From the NCBI GenBank assembly GCA_016906335.1, contig JADEYG010000002.1, positions 941,001-1,005,000 on the forward strand: DNA of 64,000 nt, given 5' to 3'. This document shows, piece by piece, positions 1 through 10,942 of this stretch. Position 1 is the stretch's first letter. Every line of letters begins with the position of its first letter. The notes under the pieces were generated by a model, which was not told the DNA's origin, made no database searches, and saw only the letters and a list, made by a program, of their open reading frames with translations. The translations under genes were made by a program, and so were the position numbers. The DNA comes from Novakomyces olei (lineage: Eukaryota > Ascomycota > Novakomycetes > Novakomycetales > Novakomycetaceae).

Positions 1-361
1 ACTGGCAACTGATGCTGAAATCGAAAACGGTCATTCTCCAAGCACAACAAAGGCAAATGAAGCGACGGAGGAGAAAGAGCGCTTGGACTTGAAAGATAGT
101 AGCGGTACGCGTCTACAACCGACAATTGAAAATGGTGAAAAGGACAAGACTTTGCATGATCAAGAGCCAATTAGTGTGCAGTCTGTGTCGGAACCGGTCG
201 ATGAAAAGACAGGAGACGAACCCAAATCTGCTTTTGTCGATAACAGTCATGAAAATGTTTCGCATTCTCCTCAAACGCTGCATGCTAAACGGAGAGCCTC
301 GGAAGATGCGGAAAATACTACACCGACTAAACGGTCAAAGACATCGGCAACAGAAGGCTGA
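1..361 (+). CDS. 3' end of an unidentified protein (partial)
   Basis: The frame is open from base 2 to a TGA at 359-361, so this is the last about 119 codons of a gene that starts before the window. The visible part is hydrophilic, rich in Glu, Lys, Ser and Thr, without predicted secondary structure or membrane segments. Near the end are basic clusters (AKRRASED and TKRSKTS) that look like a nuclear localisation signal. Only a disordered C-terminal tail is visible, so I do not recognise the family and give no function. The neighbour RAD10 is on the opposite strand and converges on it with only 29 bases between the two stop codons. Confidence 0.6.
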   Translation, partial: LATDAEIENGHSPSTTKANEATEEKERLDLKDSSGTRLQPTIENGEKDKTLHDQEPISVQSVSEPVDEKTGDEPKSAFVDNSHENVSHSPQTLHAKRRASEDAENTTPTKRSKTSATEG

Positions 362-390
362 TCAAAACAAAATTGTATAGTCAAAAAAGA

Positions 391-1329
391 TTAGTTATTA
401 AGCTGTTGCTGCAATTTTTTAAGGTGCTCTTGTACTCCCTCGTACCCTTCCGGTACAGCTTGCTGTAACTTCTCAGCTGGGTCGTCCATTTCTAGATGGT
501 CAGAGGCATCAGGAATAAACAAAGGAGCATCAGACGCTCCGCCTGCCTGTGGAGCTGATTGTGCAGGTGCTTTTGTTGGCCGTGCCGGCGGCGAGTTTGC
601 TGTCGGAGATGATGCTGACACTGGGCCTTGAGCACTCTTGATCTCTGTTTGACCGGGCAGAGCTGTTGTAGAATTAGACAAGAAAGGCTTGTTTGTAGCA
701 TCAAAAAACCGTTGAGCTTTAGTATGACCCCAACCTTCTACGAGTTCAACATCTTGTGGCAGAGCATTGACAGCGCGACGAACTGACCCAAAATTGGCTG
801 CCAGGCTTACTGCATCAGTCCTGTTTACTCCACGCACAGCTGTGAAGGCGTCTTGCAGCCGACTGGCATAGTCAGTCGCATGGTTTTCCATAATAGCCGT
901 GGGTGGAGCATGCTCGTAGCTCTTAAAAGTCTCCAAGTAACGAGCTGCTTCTGCTGGTGTCCAAGCCAAGAATAGTGTAAATCTATTAACAATACACGTT
1001 TTGCCCAGTTCGCGTAACGGCTCTTGATGGTGTTCAATATCGACTATTACCAGCAAAATGCGCAATTCAAAGCGAGCGCGGCCCAAAGAGCTCATGCGAT
1101 TGTATATGTACTCCGGATGAAGTCGATGGTATTGCAACGAAAGGAACAGGGCACACGAAGTCGCGCCCACTACGTAATCCGCCAATGTTTCTCCGTATTC
1201 CCATGCGACATTGCGTATATACTGTAGCAATGGGTTACCTTTTTGTCGGGCGTTTACAATAATTGAGTTCCCACCGGCATTGCGAGCCGCGGCTTCACTG
1301 GCCGATTTGCTAGGCGGCAGTTGTTCCAT
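391..1329 (-). CDS. RAD10: DNA excision repair protein ERCC1/Rad10/Swi10
   Basis: Intronless, 312 aa. Residues about 22-135 match the ERCC1 central domain, with the motifs RQKGNPLLQYIRNV, EYGETLADYVVG, CALFLSLQYHRLHPEYI and FLAWTPAEAARYLETFK. Residues about 165-220 form the tandem helix-hairpin-helix region that dimerises with XPF/Rad1. In the family, ERCC1 is the non-catalytic partner of XPF in a structure-specific endonuclease that cuts 5' of lesions in nucleotide excision repair and in single-strand annealing. The last about 85 residues are a Pro/Ala/Ser-rich tail beyond the usual human end, of unknown role. The ATG at 1329 is the first in frame and gives the expected N-terminus. Three telomere-like boxes lie in the upstream gap. 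XPF is not in the window. Confidence 0.96.
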   Translation of the reverse strand: MEQLPPSKSASEAAARNAGGNSIIVNARQKGNPLLQYIRNVAWEYGETLADYVVGATSCALFLSLQYHRLHPEYIYNRMSSLGRARFELRILLVIVDIEHHQEPLRELGKTCIVNRFTLFLAWTPAEAARYLETFKSYEHAPPTAIMENHATDYASRLQDAFTAVRGVNRTDAVSLAANFGSVRRAVNALPQDVELVEGWGHTKAQRFFDATNKPFLSNSTTALPGQTEIKSAQGPVSASSPTANSPPARPTKAPAQSAPQAGGASDAPLFIPDASDHLEMDDPAEKLQQAVPEGYEGVQEHLKKLQQQLNN

Positions 1330-2206
1330 GCTCTATTAATAGTCAATCATGCTTTAAAAGGTACATTGATCAGCCGGATGAAGAATTAGAGAGTATATAG
1401 ACGCTTAGATTTCCCCTGCAGCGTTTTCAGTCTAGTATACGGCCAAACCTCCAACGTGTGCTCGGCTAATGAGTCTTGAGCCGGTACATATTTCGACCTG
1501 TACGTGCTCTACGCCGTAGGTTTGGTCATGCTCGTGTTAGTTGACCCTAACCCTGAAATGATCAAGACGGTAATTTTTGCTGTTAGGGTTATTATAAGAA
1601 GCCATATCGGATTTGTCCAGTCGGCTAGGGTTATCTCGATTAACGCCAATTGAGAATTCATATTCAGTTGCACATATTGCGCGCTGACTTGGTGGCTGCA
1701 CATTTGGCCGTGCAATTAAACACGTATTACTGGTACTATTCATACCTTGACTTTGAAAGAAATATCTCTACGAATGAAACCGACCGATACTGGCAATTTT
1801 TAAATTAACATTAGTTAAATGTTTGATCAACTCATAAGTCTTCCTAGTGAACACTCTCAGGCAAACATAATGCTGAACAAAAAGCGCGAATTAAAATTTA
1901 GCATATTACAGTTCCAGCATTTGGCAATTACGCATATTACTAATTCAAGGAGCAGCATGTGTGCAAATCACGAGATTATCATCTATTTACGTCAAAAAAG
2001 CGTGCTGGAAGCAAAAATTAAATCATATTAATACCAACAAATTTATCCTCCAAAGGATTTATATTTTCAACCGTAAGAAATCATAATAATACCAGCCAAC
2101 CAATACTGAAGTTTACCGCGCTATAACATTATCGTCGACATGACGTTTTCCCGAAAGTCTTTAGCAGTGTTGAGAAAACTTATTCGCCTGTCAATATCCA
2201 TCAAAT
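1330..2206. other. Intergenic region 5' of RAD10
   Basis: This 877-base gap lies between the RAD10 start and the stop of the Bax-inhibitor gene. It is AT-rich. It holds three telomere-like boxes: ACCCTAACCCT at 1544-1554, TTAGGGTTA at 1583-1591 and TAGGGTTA at 1626-1633. Short ORFs (for example 1819-2031, + strand) have no recognisable composition or motif, and I do not treat them as genes. No tRNA-like or other RNA structure was recognised. Confidence 0.5.
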
Positions 2207-3166
2207 TTAATTGTTATCGTTCGAATTGTTGAGCAAACGTAAGATCTGTAAGAAAAGATTGATTACATCGAGGTACAACTAAAGGATTAGCTCTAAATTT
2301 ATAAAATAAAAATAAAACTAAAAATAAAAATAAAAATAAACATAAAACAAAGGAGTAAATATTGAGCGTACGCTGACTGAACCGATCATATAATCTTCTG
2401 GTGACATAACATTGGCGATAACAAACGTGTCATAGACAATGTAGAGCGAGAATACAACAGCGGCGATTCCTGCGTATACAGTATCAAAGGCACTATTATG
2501 TGGAAAAAACATAGCAACGAACGACGAGATGACAAGTGCCCAAAGCGCGGTGAACAAGTAAGGACCAAGTCCAGAAAAATCAATCTTGGACTGTAGCGTG
2601 AACGCGGAAAGAGCCACGAAAATTGCGCCGGTAATAACGAGTGCCTCTATCACAACAGTTGCGCTGTAAAAAGTGGTAATAGTTCCGATCGTATAGGCCT
2701 CAAACAGTGTAAAGCCGACAAGCAAATAAAAGTTTAGAGGGTAAGAGCGTCGCCGTGCAAATAATCCAATCATGAATCCGATAGTGCCGACAAACGCAAC
2801 TATAATCATCCAAGGGTTTGACTGCACAAAAACGCGCAATGTGTCCACGTACATAAACAGCGCGCTGACACCGGTCGTCAAGCTCAACTGAGAAAGCAGA
2901 ATGAAATAAACCTTTCGAATAAAAGCTAAAAATTAGTACAACAGCGCTGAAAAAGACAAATAATATTTCATACCCATGCGAATTTCGATACTGCACTGGG
3001 AGACGCTGGTGCCGTACTTGAAGTCATCGGGAATATCGTCATCCGGGCCGCTTCGCGGCGTTGAAGCAGAGGCCTCATAAGACGGCGGCTGTCTGTGGCT
3101 CGGAACAGTACCATAGTCCGGCTCAGCGGCCGGCACGCGCGAGTATTTCCCAGATACGTCTGCCAT
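2207..3166 (-). CDS. BXI1: Bax inhibitor-1 (TMBIM/LFG) family membrane protein
   Basis: Three exons on the minus strand: 3166-2974, 2925-2372 and 2278-2207, joined in frame to 272 aa. Introns are 48 bases (ending TACTAATTTTTAG) and 93 bases (ending CTAATCCTTTAG). The N-terminal about 55 residues are polar and Pro-rich with a PPSYEA motif. After it comes the family signature IRMAFIRKVYFILLSQLSLT, then about seven hydrophobic segments, and the C-terminal family motif MSPEDYM followed by LYLDVINLFLQILRLL. The last exon supplies this final helix. Family members sit in ER, Golgi or vacuole membranes and affect calcium leak and cell-death sensitivity; yeast Bxi1/Ybh3 is the likely orthologue. An in-frame GTG lies upstream at 3187, but the ATG (MADVSG) is the natural start. 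Confidence 0.93.
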
Positions 3167-3566
3167 GGCGATTTGGATGCCACGCACAGATAATGATGTA
3201 CGATAAATAATCCAAATGGTATTGCAGGTTATTTATTCTATATTAATTATTGGGGTCCCGTCATAAGCCCAGAAATATTGGCGGATTTCCATAGACGAAA
3301 ACCGATCAGTTTTTAATGTGATCGATTCCACATCGAATATTCTCCCTACAACACTACCAAATAATATAAAACACAAACCCTAACTAACCCTAATAAGTAA
3401 ATTCTCAATTAATACAATGATACTCGGCACAACCGGCATATCATGTTTTTATGATACGCAGTCTTATCAGAAATGTGGGCAAATCACAATTTGTGTAATA
3501 ATATGGATTTCAATATAGTCACGTGACCACGGCATTAACAAATCAAAGGCCGCCTAGATCAAGCTG
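3167..3566. other. Divergent promoter region, Bax-inhibitor gene and MCP1-like gene
   Basis: This 400-base AT-rich divergent intergenic region has two AACCCTAA boxes at 3376-3383 and 3386-3393, exactly 10 bases apart. A CACGTG-like core (TCACGTGACC) lies at about 3520-3529, about 40 bases before the MCP1-like ATG. No gene or RNA was recognised. Confidence 0.5.
3376..3393. promoter_or_regulatory. Pair of telomere-like AACCCTAA boxes
   Basis: AACCCTAA occurs at 3376 and again at 3386, a spacing of one helical turn. In other ascomycetes this sequence is the binding site of Tbf1/Teb1-type Myb proteins at promoters and subtelomeres. Regulation here is inferred from the sequence and its position between divergent genes. 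Confidence 0.4.
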
Positions 3567-4351
3567 ATGGAAGACGAAGCGCTGAGCGAGGTGGCACCAG
3601 TCCCTTTGGATGAAAGTGAAGAATCAAAGGTGCGTATAAAGTATTGAGCGCGTTTCTGACAATTTAGTATTTGGATAAGCGGCGTGTTGAGAGGGCAGAA
3701 CAGCGTAATTTGCGGATTGCACGGGCGACGAGGGCATTAACCCGAGCCCAGCGTTATTCCAGCTATGCGTTTCTTGGCTATGCTGGAGTTCACTTTCTGG
3801 CAGTAGGCGTAGCGCCGCTTGTAGGACGCCATAGCTTTGGTGCTGCGGGAGCGGCCGATGATATGCTGCTCGTTCAAAGAGCTATTTTTGCACCGACTGA
3901 ATGGGCACAGTACGCTGTGCCGATCACTGTTGGCGTACATGTGCTCTCGGGAGCCGGAGCCCGTGTCTTGCGCAGTTTTAGGTCTCGTAGGATTCAGCCT
4001 TTATCCCGATTAGCCGCCGTAGGTTGGCTTTTCGACGCTTGTTTATGGGTGCACTTGTTTACAACTATTACATGGCCACAACAAGCTGGCGCAAGTGATG
4101 CGCGTGTTGAATTTGTCGGTGGCTTAGTGCAACGAAAAGGCTTTGCCGGATGGGCGTATCATTGCATACTTATTTCCAGTGGCTGCTACCACATCTGCAT
4201 GGGGATTTGTTACTGGCGCCACTGGCGCCGTTGGAAGGGGTACGTTGCCACTGCACTGGCAAGCGCTACATTAATCGTTTCGATGACAAGGATTTCTGCT
4301 CAGCCAATTGGTAGCGATGACGCGCTAATACTTCAAAGCATTTATGCTTAG
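3567..4351 (+). CDS. MCP1: Mcp1-like mitochondrial membrane protein (DUF1691 type)
   Basis: Two exons, 3567-3629 and 3668-4351, separated by a 38-base intron with GTGCGT donor and CTGACAATTTAG end; the product is 248 aa. The first 45 residues are charged (EDEALSEV, then KRRVERAEQR). About five hydrophobic segments follow (around 52-70, 100-120, 140-160, 175-205 and 210-230). The segment GVHVLSGAGARVLRSF resembles the repeated H-x-LSG-x-x-R pattern of Mcp1, a mitochondrial outer-membrane protein that suppresses ERMES loss and acts with Vps13 in lipid transfer. Heme-like histidines (HFLAVG, GVHVLSG, WVHLFT, YHICMG) recur. The family call rests on a remembered pattern and the overall architecture; it could be another small multi-pass protein. 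Confidence 0.65.
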
Positions 4352-4744
4352 AGGGAACTTTGGTCATTTTGCGGGGTTTGGATGTATTAATTTATATATT
4401 TCAACATTTAAACTTTTCTCTTTAACTCTTACTTTTCTCTGCCACCCACACTTTTCTTGTCACTCAAGTCAAAGTCTGTCACTTGAGTCAAAGTCCACTT
4501 GAAATAGTCGTAATTACTCGTGCGTTGTAGAAGTCGCAATTGTGCGCGTATGGAAACTTGCTAATTTCGATAGCCCATCTCTACATTGATTTTCAAAATG
4601 AAAATGGCTAGACAGTTCAATGCAAGTATAATGTATACGACGTACAGAGTGTACTCTTAGACTCGCATATCGATCCTTATCAGAATTATTGCTGCCTTTC
4701 AAAGACTTGAGTTTCCTGGGGCGGGCACGTCATACGACTTGTGC
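4352..4744. other. Convergent intergenic region
   Basis: The gap between the stop of the MCP1-like gene and the stop of the cyclophilin gene. It is AT-rich, with CT-rich repeats around 4415-4495 (TTTAACTCTTACTTTTCTCT and two copies of CACT(C/T)(A/G)AGTCAAAGTC). I see no gene. Confidence 0.45.
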
Positions 4745-5398
4745 CTACTCGCCAGGCTCCACGCAGCGAGCACGTATAATTTTCACATCGTCCTTGGGCC
4801 GATCGTCACTGTTTGTGTCCACGAGCCCAAGCCGCTGAACTACAGCCAAGCCGTGCTTGACGCGTCCAAAAATACTGTGTTTTCCGTCTAACCATGGAGT
4901 TGGTGCTAGAGTAATAAAGAACTAGAATTAGGATCGATTGTATCGTACCAGCGCCTACCTGAGACCCATTGGTATTCGGGCCCGCATTTGCCATTGACAG
5001 AATGCCGGCACCAGTATGCTTGAGCGCAGGGTTTATTTCGTCCTCAAAGGTGTCACCATAAACGCTTGATCCACCACGGCCAGTGTTGGAGGGATCGCCT
5101 GTCTGCACCATAAAGTCCTGTCAAATTTAGCGCATTAAACACCAAGGCGTCTTACGCGTATAACGCGGAAAAATAAACAGCCATCATAATAGCCGCGATT
5201 AGCCAACTGTTTCATGTTTTCACATGTCTGCTCTTGTCAGTCACCTTTTTAATTGCAAAGGATTTCTTACTCGAGGTGCGTGCTCTGTATAGAGCTCTAG
5301 TACAATTTGGCCCTATCCCAAGTCAATTGCTGTCAACGAGAAACGATTCGGCAGATTACCATTGTAGTGTCGAGCACTACCTCAGGCGCCGTCGCCAT
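4745..5398 (-). CDS. CYP1: Cyclophilin, PPIL1/Cyp1-type peptidyl-prolyl isomerase
   Basis: Five exons on the minus strand: 5398-5360, 5312-5271, 5227-5156, 5117-4959 and 4921-4745, joined in frame to 162 aa. The four introns are 37-47 bases. The single-domain cyclophilin is complete: [14 protein letters not shown] carries the catalytic Arg48 (CypA Arg55 position), followed by [20 protein letters not shown] and the cyclosporin-site Trp in [12 protein letters not shown]. The His of the usual FHRVI is Phe here. The short length, N-terminal [15 protein letters not shown] and the end [15 protein letters not shown] match the PPIL1 class, a spliceosome-associated cyclophilin in animals and S. pombe. 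It catalyses proline cis-trans isomerisation. Four introns in a 654-base gene make it the most densely interrupted small gene here. Confidence 0.92.
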
Positions 5399-5916
5399 TG
5401 CCGACGCGCCGCTTGCTTGGATTCTAGCTTACTTGGCTTTTTGACCAGGTTTGTTAATACACAAGCATTGCACGAGACAAGAATGTTACACGGGCTACAT
5501 ACCATCCACGATCTATTGGGAATTTAATAGTATAAATATTACTTTCTACGAACTGTAATGACTCTTTCGATGACTCAAAGGTACACTGTATGTTTGCTCT
5601 TCACTCTGTCAAACAGCAATCTTGAGCCGACAGTAATTAATTAAGCTGTTCGTCAATATGACGATAGATATTTAACAAATTTGCGTATAAAATGAACAAA
5701 ATCAAGCTGCACAGTGTTACTTACTCTTCACCTTGCTAGAGTTACATAATACTCACGTTATGGCATTACTTTACAAAACATCCCGTGTATAGGGTTTTCA
5801 TGCCTTCCACACTCTTCCGGCTGCGTATATAAAGGAATCAAACAGGTATAAAAGACGGCAAACGTCATACCTTTTCGACGCAGTTTACCACTTTACTACC
5901 TTACTGAACTTTCAAT
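5399..5916. other. Divergent promoter region, cyclophilin and transaldolase
   Basis: This 518-base gap has two TATA-like elements shortly before the transaldolase ATG: TATATAAAG at 5826-5834 and TATAAAAG at 5847-5854. The second is about 70 bases from the ATG, a usual arrangement for a strongly expressed gene. The ORF at 5234-5527 is a shadow across cyclophilin introns. Confidence 0.5.
5826..5854 (+). promoter_or_regulatory. Two TATA elements of the transaldolase promoter
   Basis: TATATAAAG and TATAAAAG lie 21 bases apart on the coding strand, 62-91 bases before the ATG at 5917. A C/T-rich stretch (TACCACTTTACTACCTTACT) lies between them and the ATG, as expected around the transcription start of a highly expressed yeast gene. 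Confidence 0.55.
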
Positions 5917-6894
5917 ATGACCAACTCGCTTGATCAACTCAAGGCTGCCGGCACTACGTGTGTTTCGGACTCGGGTGACTTTGAAAGTATTGCACAATAC
6001 AAGCCACAGGATGCCACGACTAACCCGTCGTTGATCTTGGCGGCTGCAAAGAAGCCACAGTATGCTCGTCTCATCGATGTGGCTATCGATTATGCCAAGA
6101 GCAAATCCTTCAGCAGCATTGACGAGGCTGTAGATGCTGCTCTGGACCGTCTACTGGTCGAGTTTGGCAAAGAAATCTTAAAGATTGTACCTGGCCGGGT
6201 CTCCACCGAAGTGGATGCCCGATTCTCTTTCGACCGTAAGGCAACTATCGCCAAGGCACGTCATCTCATCGGTCTCTATAACGAGCTCGGTATTCACAAG
6301 GACCGTGTTCTTATCAAGATTGCGTCTACGTACGAAGGCATCCGGGCCGCCGAGGAATTAGAGAAGAACTACGGTATCCACTGCAACCTTACTCTCTTGT
6401 TCTCTTTTCCTCAGGCTGTTGCCTGTGCTGAGGCCGGCGTTACTTTGATCTCTCCTTTTGTAGGCCGTATCCTCGACTATTACAAGGCTAAGGAGAACCG
6501 GACCTATGAGCCTCATGAAGACCCTGGTGTTCTTTCTGTACAAAAGATTTATGACTACTACAAGCAAAACGGCTACAAGACCATTGTTATGGGTGCTTCC
6601 TTCCGAAGTGTTGGAGAAATCAAGGAGTTGGCTGGATGTGATTTCCTTACCATCTCTCCTAGCCTGCTAGACGAGCTCAAAAACTCAACTGACCCTGTGC
6701 CACAAAAGCTCAGCCCAGAGAAGGCCAAGAAGAGCGACCTTATCGCCAAGGTCTCATACCTTAACGATGAGCCACTGTTCCGCTTCGAGCATAACCAAGA
6801 CGACATGGCCGTCAACAAGCTCTCGCAAGGTATCAACTCGTTTGCCAAGGATGCAAACACCCTCAAGGAGATTTTGAAGTCCAAGCTGCAGTAG
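5917..6894 (+). CDS. TAL1: Transaldolase
   Basis: Intronless, 325 aa, the normal length of class I transaldolase. It moves a dihydroxyacetone unit from sedoheptulose-7-phosphate to glyceraldehyde-3-phosphate in the non-oxidative pentose phosphate pathway. The Schiff-base lysine is Lys134 in the motif [12 protein letters not shown]. The other family signature, [10 protein letters not shown], is at residues 32-41, and [14 protein letters not shown] at 93-106. The C-terminal half contains [18 protein letters not shown] and [12 protein letters not shown]. Codon use is strongly biased (AAG, CTC and GCC preferred), fitting high expression and the two TATA boxes upstream. It converges on BIR1 with a 220-base gap. 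Confidence 0.98.
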   Translation: MTNSLDQLKAAGTTCVSDSGDFESIAQYKPQDATTNPSLILAAAKKPQYARLIDVAIDYAKSKSFSSIDEAVDAALDRLLVEFGKEILKIVPGRVSTEVDARFSFDRKATIAKARHLIGLYNELGIHKDRVLIKIASTYEGIRAAEELEKNYGIHCNLTLLFSFPQAVACAEAGVTLISPFVGRILDYYKAKENRTYEPHEDPGVLSVQKIYDYYKQNGYKTIVMGASFRSVGEIKELAGCDFLTISPSLLDELKNSTDPVPQKLSPEKAKKSDLIAKVSYLNDEPLFRFEHNQDDMAVNKLSQGINSFAKDANTLKEILKSKLQ

Positions 6895-7114
6895 GCTCTC
6901 TGCTTTGGCATCTTTGCAATCATTTGTCCATTTGAATATGCTACTTGATTAATTTGTAACGACACATTATCTAAATATTCAAATGTATAAGAGTCGAAAT
7001 TATCGCTTATTAGGATTAGATGTATAAACATAAACTTTAAAAAAAGATACAATATCCGTCTCGAAACCGTTTCCATCACGTAGGTAAAGGTACCGTGGCT
7101 GTCATAGAGCCCGA

Positions 7115-9227
7115 TTATGGCAAAGATCTATCGTACTTTGTTGGCAGGGTCTCAAGAGCCGACCGAGCCTGTAGAAACATGTCACGAACACGCGCCTGCT
7201 TGGATTGTAGTTCCCGATCAAGCTCCGAACGTGCTCGTGCAGTTACAAACCGAATCCATTGCTCTACCGTCATTTCCCGTTCGTCACGTGGAAGCCCGTC
7301 CGGTCCCATTTCAAATATAAATTCGGACAAGTTCACATAAAGTGTATCCAAAGACGGTACTGTAATCGTATCTACCCAAGGCGCTTTTGATTGTTTTTGT
7401 GAGAGGGACATTGAAGGTTCCAATGTAGATTTTACCACTGACTTTGGCGTCGCCTTCTCCACCGCCTTGAGGAGACTTGAATCTTTTTGCGGCGTCGAAA
7501 CTGCAATATTGCTCGACAGAGGTTGAAGAACCGGCCGGCGGACAGAAGCAGGACTCGCTGTCCTTTTTGATGGAGAAGTCGGAGTAGCCGGAGCCCTGTT
7601 AAGCAGGTCTTGGCACGGTGTATTTGGCGCTGACCCAGATTTAACAGTGGCCTTAGCGTTGTGCCCGCTTGACTTTTCGCTGTTATCCTTGACAGATTTT
7701 GGTGTAGAGCAAGGCCGAATTTTGCCAGAATTTTCCTCATCTTCTGACTCTTCCTCTATCGAGTGCAGATTTGTTGTTTCCTGCACGTTTGCCGTAGACA
7801 TCTGTAGGGAATCATGGCCGATTGCACTTTCTTGTTTCATTTCTTGCTCCATCACTGGCTTTGCAATTACCGCTTGCACTTTGCTAGGACTTTGTCCTGC
7901 GCTTTTAGGCGTAAACTTCGCGTTTTTTGGCCCAGAGACATCCAAAGTAGCCGCTCCAGAATGTTTTATTGGACTTTTCTTTTGTGGACTCGAGACGAGA
8001 CCAGTCTTTTCTAGACGAGGCTTCTTGGCATCGTGGGCAATAATAGTCGATTTGACTGGGCTCGTAAAGTGCACATCATCAAGCTCTGCATCAGGCGACT
8101 TGCGCTTCTTTGAACTAGCAGACTGAGGCAATGTAGGCGCCTTGGACTGCGACTGGGCCCGTATGACAGACTTGTCTTTCTCTGCTTCACATACGACTTT
8201 TCCACGAGGCCTTCCAATCCGCCGGCCCGGTTTCTTTTCACTTATAGGCTCAACTTGCACTGGTTTCTGTGGACTGTGTACCGGAGTGCTCAAAGTCTTC
8301 GTTGCCTGCACACCAGACGGCTGTGTTTGACGTGTCCGCCGACGGGTAGAGGCTTTGATTACTTCAGAATTCAGTGTCGTGTTTGCATACAGACTCTTTA
8401 CTGGCTTTGAAACTGAAGATTTTGACGAAACGGGTGTTTTGGAAGGTACAGTAGACTTAGGCAATGCAGACTCTTTTGATAGCAATGAGCTTTTATCCTC
8501 CATTGTGTTTCTAACTCGTGAAACAATTGGAGTTTTCACTTCATCAGAACCTTTATCCTCTGTACCGTTTTCCCGTGTATGTTGCACCTCCTCTTGAGCT
8601 ACAATGCCTGTAAAAATCGCACAATCAGGACTACGTCGCTGGTGCTCATCGCTTTCCGGTTAGCCTTTTCGAAACAGCCATTACTTACACTGGATTATCC
8701 TTTGGCTCCCAACCGTCCAAGGCGAGGCCACAGTACACGCAAGAAGTCATATCCTCCGCGTCTGGCTGGGGCGTATAGTAAAACCCTGCTTTTGCCATTT
8801 TACGTGCTTTTCCTACCCACCCACGTGTCTTTTCGTGAGGCCACTGGCCTCCTATAAAGGTGGCATAACGCGCATCTTCCAGTGTCTTTGCTGCTGGTCT
8901 TAAAGGCCTTGCTGACCCACGACGACGAGCGTTATACATAATCATGGCAAACGGGCATTTGGGGCTGTGAGTGTAGTGCTGTGCAATTGCATCGTCGTCA
9001 TTTTCGCTCCATCCACCGAGAGCTTTATCGCATATAAAGCACTGTACCGTGTCCGGGGCCGTATACACAAATCCAGCCCGCGCCAGCTTTAATGGGTTAA
9101 TTTTACGGCAAAAGTCCACATGTCTTACACTCTGAGGGTCCAATGGCGGTCCAAGGTGCCAAAGGCATTCATTGCCATTATAAAATGTGGCAACGCGGCC
9201 CTGTAACGTGTACCGTGGCGACACCAT
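7115..9227 (-). CDS. BIR1: Bir1/survivin-like chromosomal passenger protein
   Basis: Two exons on the minus strand, 9227-8689 and 8651-7115, with a 37-base intron (GTAAGT, GCTAACCGGAAAG end); 691 aa. It has two BIR zinc-binding domains. The first has Cys63, Cys66, His84 and Cys91; the second has Cys163, Cys166, His183 and Cys190, and the intron splits the second domain just before its His. After residue 200 comes a long Ser/Lys/Pro-rich region with AT-hook-like GRRIGRPRGK. The C-terminus (DGLPRDEREMTVEQWIRFVTARARSELDRE) is predicted helical and matches the INCENP/borealin-binding end of fungal Bir1. In S. pombe and S. cerevisiae Bir1 targets Aurora kinase to centromeres and the spindle midzone. 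It is not expected to inhibit caspases. Confidence 0.93.
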
Positions 9228-9521
9228 GGCAAAAGTGCACTTTGAGTGTTTATGATTGATTAATTATATTACCAGCGTTGTTTGTTTGTAAACAATCTTA
9301 AACCAGGGCACGATTACTATATCTTTGTTTGTATGTTTTGTAAATACAATGATGGGCTATCTCGAAACCAGCATGTATCAAATTGCTTTTTGCCTGCGGC
9401 AAGTAATCCTACAGAATCTATCCCAGTTATCGCAAGATTTCTTGGTCATCCGTCCGGCGCCTGAGAAACGATCAAAATCGAGCAAACAAGTTTGAGCATT
9501 CAAAGAAAAAATTAAAACAAA

Positions 9522-10942
9522 ATGCCTTTCTTGCCGCGCAAGGCATTTTCTGCCGCTGCAGCAATTGCTACGTCGCGTCGGGCCGTTTCGTCTGCTGCTG
9601 GCTCACGTGTGCTTCGGCCGACTGCTGCCAATTTCAACCTCTTGAAAGTCGACATGGCTCGCACAGCATCGTCTCAGAGCTCGAGCGAGGTAGGTTTTGT
9701 TACTGTATTCATTATTTTTAGCGACGCGGCTTTGATTATTATTGCTTCTACCGTCATGTCTAGTTAATTGTTTTTAACTTTTTATTTTATTTTATTTTTT
9801 TTATTTTTAATTTTTAATTTATAATTTTTAATGTTTAACTTTTGCTTTTGTCTATCATCGTCCCATCTTCTGCCTGGGCTGTCATAAGTTTTACTCGTTG
9901 TTTACAGATACATTCATATCCTTGTTTTCAGTATGCGCAAATTCTAACTTGCCAGATGACTGTCCGTGACGCTCTCAACCAAGCGATGGAAGAAGAACTG
10001 CAGCACGATGAGCGTGTCTTTCTTATGGGAGAGGAAGTCGCACAGTACAACGGCGCGTATAAAGTGTCGCGTGGTCTACTCGACAAGTTTGGTGACCGTC
10101 GTGTAGTTGATACACCAATCACGGAGCAGGGCTTTGCTGGTTTGTGTGTCGGTGCTGCTTTGGCTGGTCTCTACCCAGTTTGCGAGTTTATGACGTGGAA
10201 CTTTGCCATGCAGGCAATTGACCAGATCATCAACTCTGGAGCAAAGACGCATTACATGACTGGAGGCATTCAAAACTGCCCTGTCACTTTCCGTGGACCG
10301 AACGGATTTGCCGCTGGTGTGGGTGCACAGCATTCTCAGGATTATACTGCATGGTACGCTAGCATTCCCGGCCTTAAAGTTGTGACTCCCTACTCTGCAG
10401 AGGATGCCAAGGGCTTGTTAAAGACGGCTATTCGTGACCCTAACCCTGTGATTGTACTTGAGAACGAGTTGATGTACGGTGTCTCCTTCCCCTTCAGTGA
10501 AGAGGCGAAGCGTGACGACTTTCTCATTCCTTTTGGAAAGGCCAAAATCGAGCGTGCTGGTAACGATGTGACATTAATCTCTGTCTCCCGTACCGTGGGT
10601 CTATGCCTGGACGCCGCCGAGATTCTGAAGCGCGAAGAAGGTGTTGAAGCTGAGGTCATCAATTTGCGCAGTGTAAAGCCATTGGACTTGGATGCAATTA
10701 TCAAGAGCATCCAAAAGACGGGTCGCTGTGTCGTTGTTGATTCAGGGTTCCCCAGCTTCGGCTTCGGATCTGAAATTATGGCCCTCGGCATGGAGCATTG
10801 CTTTGATTACTTGGATGCACCAATTGCTCGTGTCACAGGCGCTGAAGTACCAACTCCTTATGCCCACAATCTTGAGGCCATGGCTTTCCCTGATGCCAAT
10901 CTTATTGCACAGGCAACAAAGCGTACCCTGTACTTGAACTAG
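9522..10942 (+). CDS. PDB1: Pyruvate dehydrogenase E1 component, beta subunit
   Basis: Two exons, 9522-9689 and 9956-10942, joined at codon phase 0 by a 266-base AT-rich intron; 384 aa. The first exon is a mitochondrial presequence rich in Arg, Ser and Ala ([17 protein letters not shown]). The second starts [19 protein letters not shown] and runs through the transketolase-like fold with [52 protein letters not shown] and the C-terminal domain ending [21 protein letters not shown]. It is the beta half of the alpha2beta2 E1 that decarboxylates pyruvate in the mitochondrial PDH complex. An upstream AG at 9930-9931 would keep frame and add eight residues (YAQILTCQ). The telomere-like string at 10437-10448 simply encodes the conserved RDPNPV. 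Confidence 0.97.

Noticed and set aside
1819-2031. 70-codon ORF in the gap upstream of RAD10
   Set aside because: No homology signal, AT-driven composition, no promoter evidence.
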